Shown: piece after piece, positions 8,357 through 17,241 of the stretch
Layout of the letters: each line of letters begins with the position of its first letter
How positions within the stretch are numbered: the first letter of the stretch is position 1
Source: Clostridia bacterium
GTDB taxonomy: Bacteria; Bacillota; Clostridia; Christensenellales; Borkfalkiaceae
DNA: 45,843 nt
NCBI GenBank assembly: GCA_017399035.1
Contig: JAFQEM010000019.1
Coordinates: 1-45,843, forward strand
Reading direction: 5' to 3'
Position numbers and translations under genes: made by a program
The notes under the pieces: model-generated
Told to the model about the DNA's origin: nothing
The model's database searches: none
Seen by the model: the letters and a program-made list of their open reading frames with translations, nothing else

Positions 8357-9692
8357 ATTTGCCTACGCAAAACTTTGAGAATATATTATTTATTATATCC
8401 TCAGTTGCAGTACGCCCTGAAATCTCACCTAAAGCGTCCCAACCGTCTTTTACGTCTATTGCAAGAATATCTAAAGGAACTTGCCCTATGCCGTTAAGGG
8501 CGCAAACAAGTTTTTCTTTAGCGCGGACTAAAGCACTAAAATGACGTTCTTCACAAAGGAAGTCGCCGTTTAGGTCAAGACCTATGCCCACAGTTTTATC
8601 ATATATCAACTTTTTAAGGTTATCAAGGTTATCTTTTTTAAGCGCAGACACGTAAATATCGGCACGGTTGTCTTTTTTTACGACAATATCCGTTTTATTT
8701 ACCGCCACAAGCAAGTTTTTATCCTTTACTAACTCATAAATTTGCTCGTCGTCTTCAGTTAAATTAGAGCCGTCTAAAACCAACAAAATTAGGTCGCTTT
8801 GGTCTACGACTTTTTTAGAAAGAACAACGCCAAGTTCTTCAACTTTATCGCCACTTTCTCTTATGCCAGCAGTATCGGAAAAATTAAAACGAACGCCGTT
8901 TATTTCTATTGAGCCTTCAACGATATCTCTAGTTGTGCCGGCAACGTCGGAAACGATTGCCTTATCATAATCTAAAAGAGCGTTTAGTAGAGAAGACTTA
9001 CCCGTGTTAGGCTTTCCACAAATACCTACGCTAACACCGTTTTTAAGCGTTCTGCCCAAACGATAAGTTTTAAGCAAACTTTCTATTCTTTCAATAACTT
9101 CCGTTAAAGTTTCTTGCACGGCGAGCGTTGACGTTTGTTCTAAATCTTCTTCGGGAAAATCCATATCGGCGTCAACTTGAGAAAGTACGTCAGTTATCAT
9201 ATCTTGCAAAGCATTTATCTCGTTAGTCAGTTTTTCTCTATAAAGATAATACCCCGCTTTTACACCGCTTTCCGACTCACTGTTTATCATATCGATAAGT
9301 CCTTCTGCAGAAGAGAGAGAAAGTTTACCGTTCATAAACGCGCGTTTAGTAAATTCACCGTTGGTAGCAAGACGCGCGCCAAGTGAAATTATTTTTTTTA
9401 ATATACCTTTAGTTATGGCAATTCCGCCGTGGCAATGAAATTCCACGATATCTTCACCCGTAAAACTTTTGGGTGCTTTAAAATATACGCACATACCGAA
9501 GTCGTTAAAACCATCAGCGTGAATTTCGCCCACGTACATTTTATACGGCTCAAAATCAGCAACCCCCGTTTTACCTACGGGGGTGAACATTTTTTGCGCT
9601 ATTGATAGTGGACTGTCTCCACTAATTCTAATAACGGCAACTCCACTTGCTGACAGCGCAGTAGATATAGCCGCAATATTTTCGTTTAACAT
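8355..9692 (-). CDS. mnmE: tRNA uridine-5-carboxymethylaminomethyl(34) synthesis GTPase MnmE
   Basis: 445 residues. N-terminal formyl-tetrahydrofolate-binding domain (about 1-118, with GEDIVEFHCHGG), central helical domain, inserted G domain (about 210-370) with GKPNTGKSS (G1), DTAG (G3) and NKTD (G4), and the C-terminal FCVGK whose Cys matches the conserved FCIGK. With MnmG it modifies U34 of tRNAs in the cytoplasm. The start codon directly abuts the stop of the upstream membrane-protein gene, so the two are coupled. mnmG, often adjacent in Bacillota, is not in this window. Confidence 0.95.
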   Translation of the reverse strand: MLNENIAAISTALSASGVAVIRISGDSPLSIAQKMFTPVGKTGVADFEPYKMYVGEIHADGFNDFGMCVYFKAPKSFTGEDIVEFHCHGGIAITKGILKKIISLGARLATNGEFTKRAFMNGKLSLSSAEGLIDMINSESESGVKAGYYLYREKLTNEINALQDMITDVLSQVDADMDFPEEDLEQTSTLAVQETLTEVIERIESLLKTYRLGRTLKNGVSVGICGKPNTGKSSLLNALLDYDKAIVSDVAGTTRDIVEGSIEINGVRFNFSDTAGIRESGDKVEELGVVLSKKVVDQSDLILLVLDGSNLTEDDEQIYELVKDKNLLVAVNKTDIVVKKDNRADIYVSALKKDNLDNLKKLIYDKTVGIGLDLNGDFLCEERHFSALVRAKEKLVCALNGIGQVPLDILAIDVKDGWDALGEISGRTATEDIINNIFSKFCVGK

Positions 9693-10592
9693 TTATTCTC
9701 CGTCTTTATCTTTTTGGTTGTATTGCCCGAACGGCTCGTCAGGAACTCTCTCGGATTTATCCGCATATTCGTCAAACGGACCTTTTGGCGGTGTTTGTTG
9801 ATATTGTTGATTATATTGAGAACCGCTTTGACCATAACCGTTATTATTGTAAGGACCACGGGGACCGTAATACGGACCGTAAGGACCATAACTGTTATAA
9901 CGTGAACGCAAATAGTCAATATAATTTATCGGCTGTTTGTTTCTGATTGCAAAAATGAACGGACCAGATAACCCCAAGAACACCGACATAACGAACGCCA
10001 AAACGTGGCGTTGTGGCCAGTATTTTCTAAACAAATTATACAAAACGGTAAGTTCAATAACCATATAGGCTAAATCAAAAATCATAGAAACGTAATACAA
10101 TCCGTTAATGATTTTTACCATTTTATAAATATCTTTATAAGGATATACGAAAGATTCGCTTATCCAAATTTGGTTATCGTCAGTCCAGAAAGGCTTAAAT
10201 CCCTGACTTGCGGCATATTCCACGTCAGTAGAAATAAAAATTTCTCTACCCATAAAATAGTTACCCACAAGTGGGAAATATAAAAGAAATTGATAAGTTA
10301 GCGTAAGCAATTCTGCAACTGCAAATACAATAGTAAAAACTATAGCAAGTTTGCCGATTGTAGTTCCAAAGAACTTACTTTCTGCAACTAAACGGCAAGC
10401 GACGTAAATCCATACGCAAGGAATAAACGCCATAATAGCAAACTTAAAATTCTTTCTTTTTGCCAACTTGTAAAGACCTATAGACCTTAAAACGTAAAAA
10501 GCAACGGGTACGATTAAAGACACTATAAGTACGGTTAAAATCATACTCGGTGAAACTTCGTGAGCAAAACCCTCACTAAAAATTGTTATCAT
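9693..10592 (-). CDS. Multi-pass membrane protein with Gly/Pro/Tyr-rich tail
   Basis: 299 residues. About five to six hydrophobic helices: near 17-38, 50-67, 80-108 and 165-220. A soluble tail from about 228 is rich in Tyr, Gly, Pro, Asn and Gln (GPYGPYYGPRGPYNNNGYGQ) and ends in a charged stretch. GGAG precedes the ATG at the usual distance. Located immediately upstream of mnmE with no gap. I do not recognise the family. The tail suggests an exposed low-complexity or self-associating segment. Confidence 0.6.
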   Translation of the reverse strand: MITIFSEGFAHEVSPSMILTVLIVSLIVPVAFYVLRSIGLYKLAKRKNFKFAIMAFIPCVWIYVACRLVAESKFFGTTIGKLAIVFTIVFAVAELLTLTYQFLLYFPLVGNYFMGREIFISTDVEYAASQGFKPFWTDDNQIWISESFVYPYKDIYKMVKIINGLYYVSMIFDLAYMVIELTVLYNLFRKYWPQRHVLAFVMSVFLGLSGPFIFAIRNKQPINYIDYLRSRYNSYGPYGPYYGPRGPYNNNGYGQSGSQYNQQYQQTPPKGPFDEYADKSERVPDEPFGQYNQKDKDGE

Positions 10593-10729
10593 TAAATTCT
10601 CCTATAAATGCAAAATATCTATAATAATATTTTACACGGAATTTATTTAAATACTATTGAAAGAACAAAAAAACTATTACCCAAATTTTTACAATAAACA
10701 TAACTACGCAAAAACGCGAAGTTTACATA

Positions 10730-10835
10730 ACGTAATAAACGAGTTAGTTACAAGCAAGACTAAATTAAATGTTATAAACGGGTTAGTTACAAGCAAGACA
10801 AGAAAAATGAGGATTTTCAAGGGCGCGTACGTCTG
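10730..10835. repeat. Dispersed structured repeat, family 1, copies B1 and B2
   Basis: Two tandem starts of the family-1 repeat, each with TTAGTTACAAGCAAGAC (10744-10760 and 10783-10799). The second continues into TTTCAAGGGCGC (10815-10826), as copy A does at 7900-7911. B1 is cut short after about 30 bases. The rest of 10593-10730 is AT-rich with no supported gene. Confidence 0.65.
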
Positions 10836-10843
10836 CTATTCAT

Positions 10844-10970
10844 ATTAAAACAGTTAGAAACGAGTTAGGCTAGGCTCGAAAAGTGTTTGGGGTGAAATTG
10901 ACCGTCTGGTCATTGAAGTCCAAACGCTTTTCAGTTAACGACGCATAGCGAAGTTTACAACTGTTTTAAT
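10844..10970. repeat. Dispersed structured repeat, family 2, copy B
   Basis: Perfect 12-bp terminal inverted repeat ATTAAAACAGTT (10844-10855) / AACTGTTTTAAT (10959-10970). Inside are CGAG/CTCG and a 13-bp arm GAAAAGTGTTTGG (10878-10890) / CCAAACGCTTTTC (10920-10932) with one G-U pair, capped by GACC/GGTC. The right terminal repeat overlaps the proS stop codon, as the cloverleaf does at mnmE. Confidence 0.7.
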
Positions 10971-12396
10971 AAGCGCGGGCAAATATAACCTTATGTTTAG
11001 CAGGCTTTCCACAAATTGCGCACTTCTCAGGAACGCCCTCTTCATCACACATAACTCTTGCGGTTGCTTGCGCGGTTTCTTTAACCTTGTCTTCACACTC
11101 ACGACAACCACACCAACCTGCTTTAACAAAATTTTTGCCTTCAACCCCTGCTAAAATACCTTCAAGGCTGTCAGCCTCTACGATTTTAGCATCACGGCGA
11201 GCGCGCGCCTTAACTAGCATATCTTTTTGAACGGTATCTAAAAGTTCGGTTAAAGCATTTGCAAGACCGTCGATTGACAACGCTTGTTTTTCAAGCGTAT
11301 CACGACGCATTATCATAACTTGATTATTTTCAATATCTCTCGGACCTATTTCAATACGAACGGGAACACCTTTCATTTCCCACTCGTTAAACTTCCAACC
11401 AGGGCTCATATCACGCGTATCGGTTTGCGCTCTAATACCTGCCGACAGAAGAGCAGTTTCAAGTTCTTTAGCCTTTTCAATAACACCGCCCTTATGCACG
11501 GCAATAGGTACGATAATAACTTGAATAGGCGCAACCTTTGGCGGTAAAACTAAACCGCGTTGGTCGCCGTGCGACATTATAACTGCGCCTATCATACGGG
11601 TAGAAGTTCCCCAAGAAGTGGTATAACCGTATTTTTGAACGCCGTCTTTATCAAGGAATTTAATATCGAACGCTTTCGAGAAGTTTTGACCTAAATAGTG
11701 AGAAGTACCCGACTGCAAACTTTTGCCGTCAAGCATCATTGCCTCTAGCCCGAAAGTTGCAACAGCGCCTGCAAATTTTTCTTTTTCAGTTTTTCTTCCG
11801 CAGAAAACTGGCATTGCAAGAGTTTCTTCCATAAAATCTCTATAGACGTTGAGCATCTTTATAGTTTCTTCCATCGCCTCTTCTTCGGTTGCGTGAACTG
11901 TATGACCTTCTTGCCACAAAAATTCACTTGTACGAAGGAAAGGACGAGTGGTCTTTTCCCAACGCATAACGTTACACCATTGATTCATTATAACTGGTAA
12001 ATCTCTATAAGACTGTATCCATTTAGAATACATAGTTCCTATAACCGTTTCGCTAGTAGGACGAATTGCAAGCGGTTCTTCAAGTTTTGCGCCACCTGCG
12101 TGAGTAACAACCGCAACTTCGGGCGCAAAGCCCTCAACGTGTTCTGCCTCTTTAGTAAAGAAACTCATAGGGATAAGCAAAGGGAAATAAGCGTTTTGAG
12201 AGCCTGTTGCTTTAAAGCGAGCGTCCATATCTTTTTGAATATTTTCCCAAATAGCGTACCCGTAAGGACGGATAACCATAGTGCCTTTTACAGGGCCGTA
12301 ATCAACAAGTTCAGTCTTTAAAACTACGTCAGTATACCATTGCGCAAAATTTTCGTTAATATCTGCAACTTCTTTTACAAATTGTTTTTCAGCCAT
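10966..12396 (-). CDS. proS: Prolyl-tRNA synthetase, archaeal/eukaryotic-like type 3
   Basis: 476 residues from ATG at 12394-12396, chosen because GGAG lies 7 bases before it; an in-frame ATG at 12423 lacks a site. Class II motifs: motif 2 near residue 140 (RWEKTTRPFLRTSEFLWQEG) and motif 3 near 270 (GAVIMSHGDQRG). The anticodon-binding domain is followed by a C-terminal zinc-binding domain with GWCGCRECED and CAICGKPAKH, ending in Tyr. It charges tRNA-Pro. This short form lacks the editing insertion of the bacterial type. Divergent from tkt. Confidence 0.93.
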   Translation of the reverse strand: MAEKQFVKEVADINENFAQWYTDVVLKTELVDYGPVKGTMVIRPYGYAIWENIQKDMDARFKATGSQNAYFPLLIPMSFFTKEAEHVEGFAPEVAVVTHAGGAKLEEPLAIRPTSETVIGTMYSKWIQSYRDLPVIMNQWCNVMRWEKTTRPFLRTSEFLWQEGHTVHATEEEAMEETIKMLNVYRDFMEETLAMPVFCGRKTEKEKFAGAVATFGLEAMMLDGKSLQSGTSHYLGQNFSKAFDIKFLDKDGVQKYGYTTSWGTSTRMIGAVIMSHGDQRGLVLPPKVAPIQVIIVPIAVHKGGVIEKAKELETALLSAGIRAQTDTRDMSPGWKFNEWEMKGVPVRIEIGPRDIENNQVMIMRRDTLEKQALSIDGLANALTELLDTVQKDMLVKARARRDAKIVEADSLEGILAGVEGKNFVKAGWCGCRECEDKVKETAQATARVMCDEEGVPEKCAICGKPAKHKVIFARAY

Positions 12397-12497
12397 AATC
12401 AATCTCCGAGTATAATTTGCCATTATTTATTTGTTCTTATTATATCAACAATATTAAAATATATCAAGTTTTTTTATGAATATTTGCAGAAAAAGGC

Positions 12498-12526
12498 TTG
12501 AAAAACAAACGCACTTGCTATATAAT
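12498..12526 (+). promoter_or_regulatory. Sigma-A promoter of tkt
   Basis: TTGAAA (12498-12503), 17-nt spacer, TATAAT (12521-12526). Transcription would start near 12533, giving a leader of about 90 bases. Confidence 0.7.
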
Positions 12527-12541
12527 ATATATTGTATTGCG

Positions 12542-12596
12542 TTATCGGCTTTGATTTCGGTGCGGTATAAATCTAAACGCAACCGCGTTCCGATAA
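12542..12596 (+). promoter_or_regulatory. Structured 5' leader of tkt
   Basis: TTATCGG (12542-12548) pairs with CCGATAA (12590-12596), and inside it GCGGT (12562-12566) pairs with ACCGC (12582-12586). The fold lies between promoter and ribosome site (GGAGG at 12614-12618). It matches no riboswitch class I know. It could stabilise the mRNA or bind a regulator. Confidence 0.4.
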
Positions 12597-12625
12597 GTCG
12601 AATAAATATTCATGGAGGATTTATT

Positions 12626-14596
12626 ATGGAAGACGTAAAGCAACTTACAATTAACGCCATTAGGGTTCTTTCTGCTGAAGCAATCCAAAAGGCAAACTCC
12701 GGACACCCCGGTCTCCCTCTCGGCGCGGCTCCTATCGGCTACGCTGCGTTCACTAATATGACTTTCAACCCGAAAGACACGGCGTTTGACAACAGAGATA
12801 GATTCGTTCTCTCTGCAGGTCACGGTTCTATGCTTGACTACGCGCTCTATTATCTTTTCGGTTTTGGTCTTACCAAGGAAGAACTTATGAACTTCCGTCA
12901 ACTTGGTTCACGCACTGCAGGACACCCTGAATACGGTGTATGCCCTGGCGTTGAAACTAGCACTGGTCCGCTTGGACAAGGTATCGCAAACGCCGTTGGT
13001 ATGGCTATTGCAGAAAACTATCTTGCTGAAAAGTTTAATAAAGAAGGTTTCCCTATCGTTGACCACTACACTTACGCTCTTTGTGGCGACGGCTGTATGC
13101 AAGAAGGTATTGAAAACGAAGCAGCATCACTTGCAGGCGCTCTTAAACTTGGCAAACTTATCGTTCTTTACGACGATAACGATATCACTATCGAAGGCGA
13201 CACTGATATAACCTTTACCGAAAACGTTGGCAAACGCCACGAGGCTATGGGTTGGCAAGTTATCAACGTTAAAGACGCTAACGATATCGGTGCACTCAAC
13301 CGCGCAATCAAAAAAGCAAAGGCTGAAAAAGAAAAGCCCTCACTCATCATCATTAAATCACTTATCGGTTACGGCTCACACCTCGTAGGTAAGGCTGCTT
13401 GCCACGGCGCACCTCTCGGTGAAGAAGGCGTTGCAACCTTGAAGAAAAACCTCAACTGGACTTGCGAACCGTTTGAAGTTCCCGAAGAAGTATTTAAGCA
13501 TTGCAAAAAGTTTGCTAACAAGGGTAGAAAGGCTCAAAGGGCTTGGAAAGCAATGTTCAAGGCTTATGAAGAACAATACCCCGAACTTGCAAAAGAATAT
13601 ATTTCTTGGAAGAAGAGAGAATTACCCGACCTTGCTAACATTGAAGAATTGTGGCAATTTGAAAAGGACGACGCATCACGTGGATACGGCGCAACCGTTC
13701 TTAACAAACTTGCAAACTACGTACCAAACCTTATCGGTGGTAGCGCAGACTTGGCACCCGCTAACAAATCTAATATGAAATCTCGTGGGGATTTCTTACC
13801 CAACGATAAGAGCGGTTCTAATATGCACTTTGGTATTCGTGAACACGCAATGGCGGCTATCGTAAACGGTATGTATTTACACGGCAGTCTTATTCCCTAT
13901 TGCGCAACGTTTGCAGTTTTCTCTGACTATATGAAAAATGCTATGCGTATGTCTGCAATTATGGAATTGCCCGTTACCTATATTCTTACGCACGACTCCA
14001 TCGGCGTAGGCGAAGACGGACCTACTCACCAACCTATCGAACATCTTGCAGGTCTTCGTGCAATGCCTCATATGAGAGTTTATCGTCCTGCTGACGGTAG
14101 AGAAACTGCTGCGGCTCGGATTAGCGCATTGAAAGGTAAAGACCCCTCTTGCTTGGTTCTTTCACGTCAAACGTTGCCTATGCTTGAAGGTACTGGCAAA
14201 AACGCATTCAAGGGTGGATATATCCTTTGCGACAGCAACAAGAAAACCCCAGACGTTATTCTCATTGCAACTGGTAGCGAAGTAAATCTTGCAGTTTCCG
14301 CAAAAGCAGAACTCGCTAAACAAGGCGTTGACGCTAGAGTTGTTTCTATGCCTTGCGTAGAAGACTTTGAGGCTCAAAGCGAAAAATATAAGGAAAGCGT
14401 TCTTCCCTCTAGCGTTCGCGCAAGAGTTGCAGTTGAAGCAGGCTCTCCTATGTGTTGGTATAAGTACGTTGGTATGGACGGAAAGATTATCGGTATGGAA
14501 ACGTTCGGTGAATCTGCTCCTGCTAAAAAGTTATTTGAAAAATACGGCTTTACGGTAGAAAAAGTTGTTGAAGCAGCACTTTCAGTTGTTAAATAA
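12626..14596 (+). CDS. tkt: Transketolase
   Basis: 656 residues from ATG at 12626, with GGAGG 7 bases upstream; an upstream in-frame ATG at 12476 lies before the promoter. Thiamine-diphosphate enzyme: SGHPGLPLGAAP near residue 27, the ThDP/Mg2+ motif GDGCMQEGIENEA near 154, the pyrimidine domain with FGIREHAMAAIVNG near 405, HDSIGVGEDGPTHQPIEHL near 455, and a C-terminal domain. It moves two-carbon units in the pentose phosphate pathway. Codon use has more C-ending codons (GGC, CTC, ATC) than the neighbours, a mark of high expression. Confidence 0.96.
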   Translation: MEDVKQLTINAIRVLSAEAIQKANSGHPGLPLGAAPIGYAAFTNMTFNPKDTAFDNRDRFVLSAGHGSMLDYALYYLFGFGLTKEELMNFRQLGSRTAGHPEYGVCPGVETSTGPLGQGIANAVGMAIAENYLAEKFNKEGFPIVDHYTYALCGDGCMQEGIENEAASLAGALKLGKLIVLYDDNDITIEGDTDITFTENVGKRHEAMGWQVINVKDANDIGALNRAIKKAKAEKEKPSLIIIKSLIGYGSHLVGKAACHGAPLGEEGVATLKKNLNWTCEPFEVPEEVFKHCKKFANKGRKAQRAWKAMFKAYEEQYPELAKEYISWKKRELPDLANIEELWQFEKDDASRGYGATVLNKLANYVPNLIGGSADLAPANKSNMKSRGDFLPNDKSGSNMHFGIREHAMAAIVNGMYLHGSLIPYCATFAVFSDYMKNAMRMSAIMELPVTYILTHDSIGVGEDGPTHQPIEHLAGLRAMPHMRVYRPADGRETAAARISALKGKDPSCLVLSRQTLPMLEGTGKNAFKGGYILCDSNKKTPDVILIATGSEVNLAVSAKAELAKQGVDARVVSMPCVEDFEAQSEKYKESVLPSSVRARVAVEAGSPMCWYKYVGMDGKIIGMETFGESAPAKKLFEKYGFTVEKVVEAALSVVK

Positions 14597-14614
14597 TTAA
14601 AAATATTCAAATAG

Positions 14615-14649
14615 AAAAGGTAGATTTGATATCAAATCTACCTTTTTTT
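14615..14649. terminator. Bidirectional terminator between tkt and the EamA gene
   Basis: Perfect palindrome of 16 bp per arm (14615-14630 and 14631-14646), ending in T-runs on both strands. It serves tkt on the plus strand and the transporter gene on the minus strand. Confidence 0.88.
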
Positions 14650-14676
14650 GTTTGGTTATAATTTTTTAAATTCCAT

Positions 14677-15612
14677 TTATTCTTTCCCTTTTTTATCTTC
14701 CTTTACGTCGGCTATTCCTGAAAGAATTACCGCAAATAGCGATATTAAACCGCCACAAACAAAAGAAAAAGTTAAAACGTCCATACCCGATATAACTGAT
14801 ATTATACCAGTTACTACTGCGGAAAAGGGCATCAATATAGATACGGCGGTTGCGCTGACGTATTTCATTGCGTACGTTCTTAAAAACCAACAAAGAACGT
14901 TAGACACAAGCGCCAAAACTACTATCAAGCATAGCCCACCTATATCAAAACTGAATTTAATTGCCTCTATCGGCGCGCCGTTAATCTTTACTAATGACAA
15001 CAAAAATGCTGAAATAAAAGATATTATAGTACCTGACCATTGTTGTATCAAAAGATATAAGAGTGTATCTAGTTTTTTAATACATACGCCAGTATACGCT
15101 ATATTTACACCATACAAGACACCCGATAGTGCACATAACAGTTCACCCTTTCCAAAATAAAAACTGCCACCGCCAAAGGTCATACCGCTTAAAACAAACG
15201 CGCCGACTAAACATAAAACACTTGCGACAACAGTCAAAAAACTTGGCTTTTTTCTTACTGCAATAAACAATAAAATAGGAACCACAACAACTGACAAATT
15301 TTCTAAAAAAGCGTATTTAGTGGGCGTTGTATAAAGTAAACCTATTTTTTGCAACAATGATGCTAGCGATAAAAAAATACCCGTAGGAATTGCGTATTTA
15401 AAATACTCTTTATTTAAATTTTTCAACCGTTTTATGCAGATAAAAGTTAAAGTTATTGCAGAAACAAGCGCAATTACGGCAGAACGAAAAGCCGCCGAAT
15501 AGTTTTTATTTAGAATAAAATTAAGTGGTGGCGAAGACCCCCATACGAAAATAACGAAAATCAACATCAAATAAGCAATAACTTTTTTATTCTTTAACAA
15601 GTCTTTTTTCAT
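14677..15612 (-). CDS. EamA/DMT-family transporter
   Basis: 311 residues with ten predicted membrane helices in two homologous halves (EamA repeats, about 12-140 and 155-297), including the FVWGSSPPLNF start typical of the first repeat. Drug/metabolite transporter superfamily proteins export amino acids, nucleosides or other small metabolites; the substrate is not readable. It is divergent from a LysR gene 100 bases away, which probably regulates it. Confidence 0.88.
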   Translation of the reverse strand: MKKDLLKNKKVIAYLMLIFVIFVWGSSPPLNFILNKNYSAAFRSAVIALVSAITLTFICIKRLKNLNKEYFKYAIPTGIFLSLASLLQKIGLLYTTPTKYAFLENLSVVVVPILLFIAVRKKPSFLTVVASVLCLVGAFVLSGMTFGGGSFYFGKGELLCALSGVLYGVNIAYTGVCIKKLDTLLYLLIQQWSGTIISFISAFLLSLVKINGAPIEAIKFSFDIGGLCLIVVLALVSNVLCWFLRTYAMKYVSATAVSILMPFSAVVTGIISVISGMDVLTFSFVCGGLISLFAVILSGIADVKEDKKGKE

Positions 15613-15650
15613 AGCGTCCTCCTTAAACCTAAAATATTATAGCATTTTTA

Positions 15651-15679
15651 TTGACAAATGAGAACCGACAATTTATAAT
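15651..15679 (+). promoter_or_regulatory. Sigma-A promoter of the second LysR gene
   Basis: TTGACA (15651-15656), 17-nt spacer, TATAAT (15674-15679). A perfect consensus in the 99-bp divergent region, with the transporter promoter on the other strand. Confidence 0.8.
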
Positions 15680-15711
15680 AGGGGTGTGAAAAATTTTCAT
15701 AAGAGGTTTTT

Positions 15712-16566
15712 ATGGATACCACAAGAATAAAAGCGTTTTTATTAGCCGTTAAATACGGCAGTTTTTCTAAAGCGGCAGAAGAACTGTCTTACACACCGTC
15801 TGCGCTTTCACACATTGCCGACGCAATAGAACTTGAAGTGGGGTTAAAAATTTTAAAACGCACGTATAGTGGAATTAGTCTTACGGAAGACGGCAAAATT
15901 ATATATGAAAAACTTAACAATATAGTTGAGGCGGAAAACAATCTTTTTAAGGCTGTTGAAACTCTTAAATGCGACGATAATCAACTTATAATAGGCGCAT
16001 ATTCAAGTATTTCTAAATATTTACTGCCCGATATTATTAAAAAATTTAAGACCGCTTATCCTAAAACACAAGTTAGCATTAAAGTTGCAAACGATTTGCG
16101 AGATATGTTAAGCGGTGGAAAAGCCGACGTTGTTTTTGCGGACACCAAACTTGAACACGCTTCGTTTGTAAGCATTATGACCGACCCGTTTGTAGCAATA
16201 GTTCCGCACGACTTATTCCCTCACCGCAAATGCGTTGAGCGTGAAGAACTTTACGGATTACCTTACATATCACACAGCGAAAGTGTTTTGAGAAAATATT
16301 TTGACGAAAATAAATTTAAGGAAATTATTAAATTTGACTCTGTTGACGACGAATCGATAATATCTATGGTTAAAGAAAAAATAGGTATTGCAGTTCTTCC
16401 CTTTTTAACAGTCAACAATGAAAAATCAGTAAAAATATTAAAATTAAAACCCGAACTTTCAAGAAATTTAGGATTTATTTATAAAAACGATAACTACCAA
16501 AAACCCACCGTAATAAAATTTATAAACTTTATCACTAAAGAATATTTGTCTAATTCACGCAGATAA
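15712..16566 (+). CDS. LysR-family transcriptional regulator
   Basis: 284 residues. N-terminal helix-turn-helix (residues 5-60: FSKAAEELSYTPSALSHIADAIE) and a substrate-binding-like domain from about 90 (LIIGAYSSISKYLLPDII). AGAGG lies before the ATG. Its placement back-to-back with the EamA transporter gene is the standard LysR-target layout, so it likely controls that transporter and itself. Effector unknown. Confidence 0.88.
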   Translation: MDTTRIKAFLLAVKYGSFSKAAEELSYTPSALSHIADAIELEVGLKILKRTYSGISLTEDGKIIYEKLNNIVEAENNLFKAVETLKCDDNQLIIGAYSSISKYLLPDIIKKFKTAYPKTQVSIKVANDLRDMLSGGKADVVFADTKLEHASFVSIMTDPFVAIVPHDLFPHRKCVEREELYGLPYISHSESVLRKYFDENKFKEIIKFDSVDDESIISMVKEKIGIAVLPFLTVNNEKSVKILKLKPELSRNLGFIYKNDNYQKPTVIKFINFITKEYLSNSRR

Positions 16567-16579
16567 ACGCTAAAAACAC

Positions 16580-16610
16580 AAAACGGTTCAGAAAATTCTG
16601 AACCGTTTTT
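16580..16610 (+). terminator. Terminator of the second LysR gene
   Basis: Stem AAAACGGTTCAGAA (16580-16593) / TTCTGAACCGTTTT (16596-16609), with a T-run. It starts 14 bases after the stop codon. Confidence 0.85.
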
Positions 16611-16614
16611 ATTA

Positions 16615-16653
16615 AAAATGAAAAACGGCGCGCTAAAATTTTAGCGCGCCGTT
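16615..16653 (-). terminator. Terminator of the 22-kb operon
   Basis: Perfect palindrome AACGGCGCGCTAAAA (16624-16638) / TTTTAGCGCGCCGTT (16639-16653). Read on the minus strand it is followed by TTTTTCATTTTTAAT. It lies 12 bases after the last gene of the operon. I saw no comparable hairpin at any internal gene junction. Confidence 0.88.
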
Positions 16654-16664
16654 ATAATTTATAA

Positions 16665-17231
16665 TTAAAATCTTTGTTTTATACTTTCAAAAATAGCGTT
16701 TAAGGGGTTAGAAACAAAAAGTTTATCTAACTTAAAGAAACTGCCTTGCATTGCTTGATAAACACTTCCGTTTATACCCGTTGTCCAAGCGAGAATTTGG
16801 AATACAGTTAAAAGTATAACCGCCACACAGAAGAAGGCAAGCGCAACGCCCAAAACCTTGTTGATAACTTTCATCACTGGATTGTTTGCGCTAAACGCTT
16901 TATCAATAAGTTTTACGGCTAGTTTTCTTAATAGTTGAACGGCAAAGAATAAAGCAACCGCAAACACAATTAGGTCAAGCCTTATTTTAATAAGTAAATC
17001 GCATATAAAATTTTCGCTTGATGCAAGTGATTGATTTAAGTTTGTCAACGCCTCTTTCACAAAAGGCCAGTCTAGCACTACGCCAAAAAGAAAGTAACAA
17101 ACGAATATTGAAATTATTTTACCAAAAATGCCTTTAGTGAAAAAATTAAGCACTTTTCCAAAACCGCCTAAAATTCCGCCCACTATACACAAAGCGCCCA
17201 CGACAAGCACTATAATATCTATCGTCAACAT
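16665..17231 (-). CDS. CvpA-like membrane protein (operon gene 11)
   Basis: 188 residues from ATG at 17229-17231, preceded by GGAG at 5 bases; a longer in-frame start would overlap the upstream gene. Starts MLTIDIIVLVVGALCIVGGI and has three to four membrane helices (about 4-22, 32-52, 83-103 and 125-150). The pattern of an initial ID-I-hydrophobic run followed by Gly-rich turns resembles the CvpA/colicin V production family. Last gene of the operon, 10 bases after the AAA ATPase gene. It could be the membrane anchor or target of the AAA protein (inference). Confidence 0.6.
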   Translation of the reverse strand: MLTIDIIVLVVGALCIVGGILGGFGKVLNFFTKGIFGKIISIFVCYFLFGVVLDWPFVKEALTNLNQSLASSENFICDLLIKIRLDLIVFAVALFFAVQLLRKLAVKLIDKAFSANNPVMKVINKVLGVALAFFCVAVILLTVFQILAWTTGINGSVYQAMQGSFFKLDKLFVSNPLNAIFESIKQRF

Positions 17232-17241
17232 AATTACTCCG

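Noticed and set aside
7868-10802. CRISPR array from the recurring TTAGTTACAAGCAAGAC core
   Set aside because: Three copies only, unevenly spaced, no spacers of constant length and no cas genes.
10657-10848. Plus-strand 63-codon ORF
   Set aside because: Covers the repeat family 1 copies; the encoded repeats (NVINELVTSKTK, NVINGLVTSKTR) are translation of the DNA repeat.
7784-10970. Insertion sequence or prophage remnant
   Set aside because: No transposase, integrase or phage gene fragment is found; only short non-coding repeats.
12397-12497. T-box leader for proS
   Set aside because: The upstream stretch is short and lacks the T-box sequence and terminator.
12476-12625. N-terminal 50-residue extension of transketolase
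   Set aside because: It begins before the promoter -10; the ATG at 12626 has the GGAGG site and the family's normal start.
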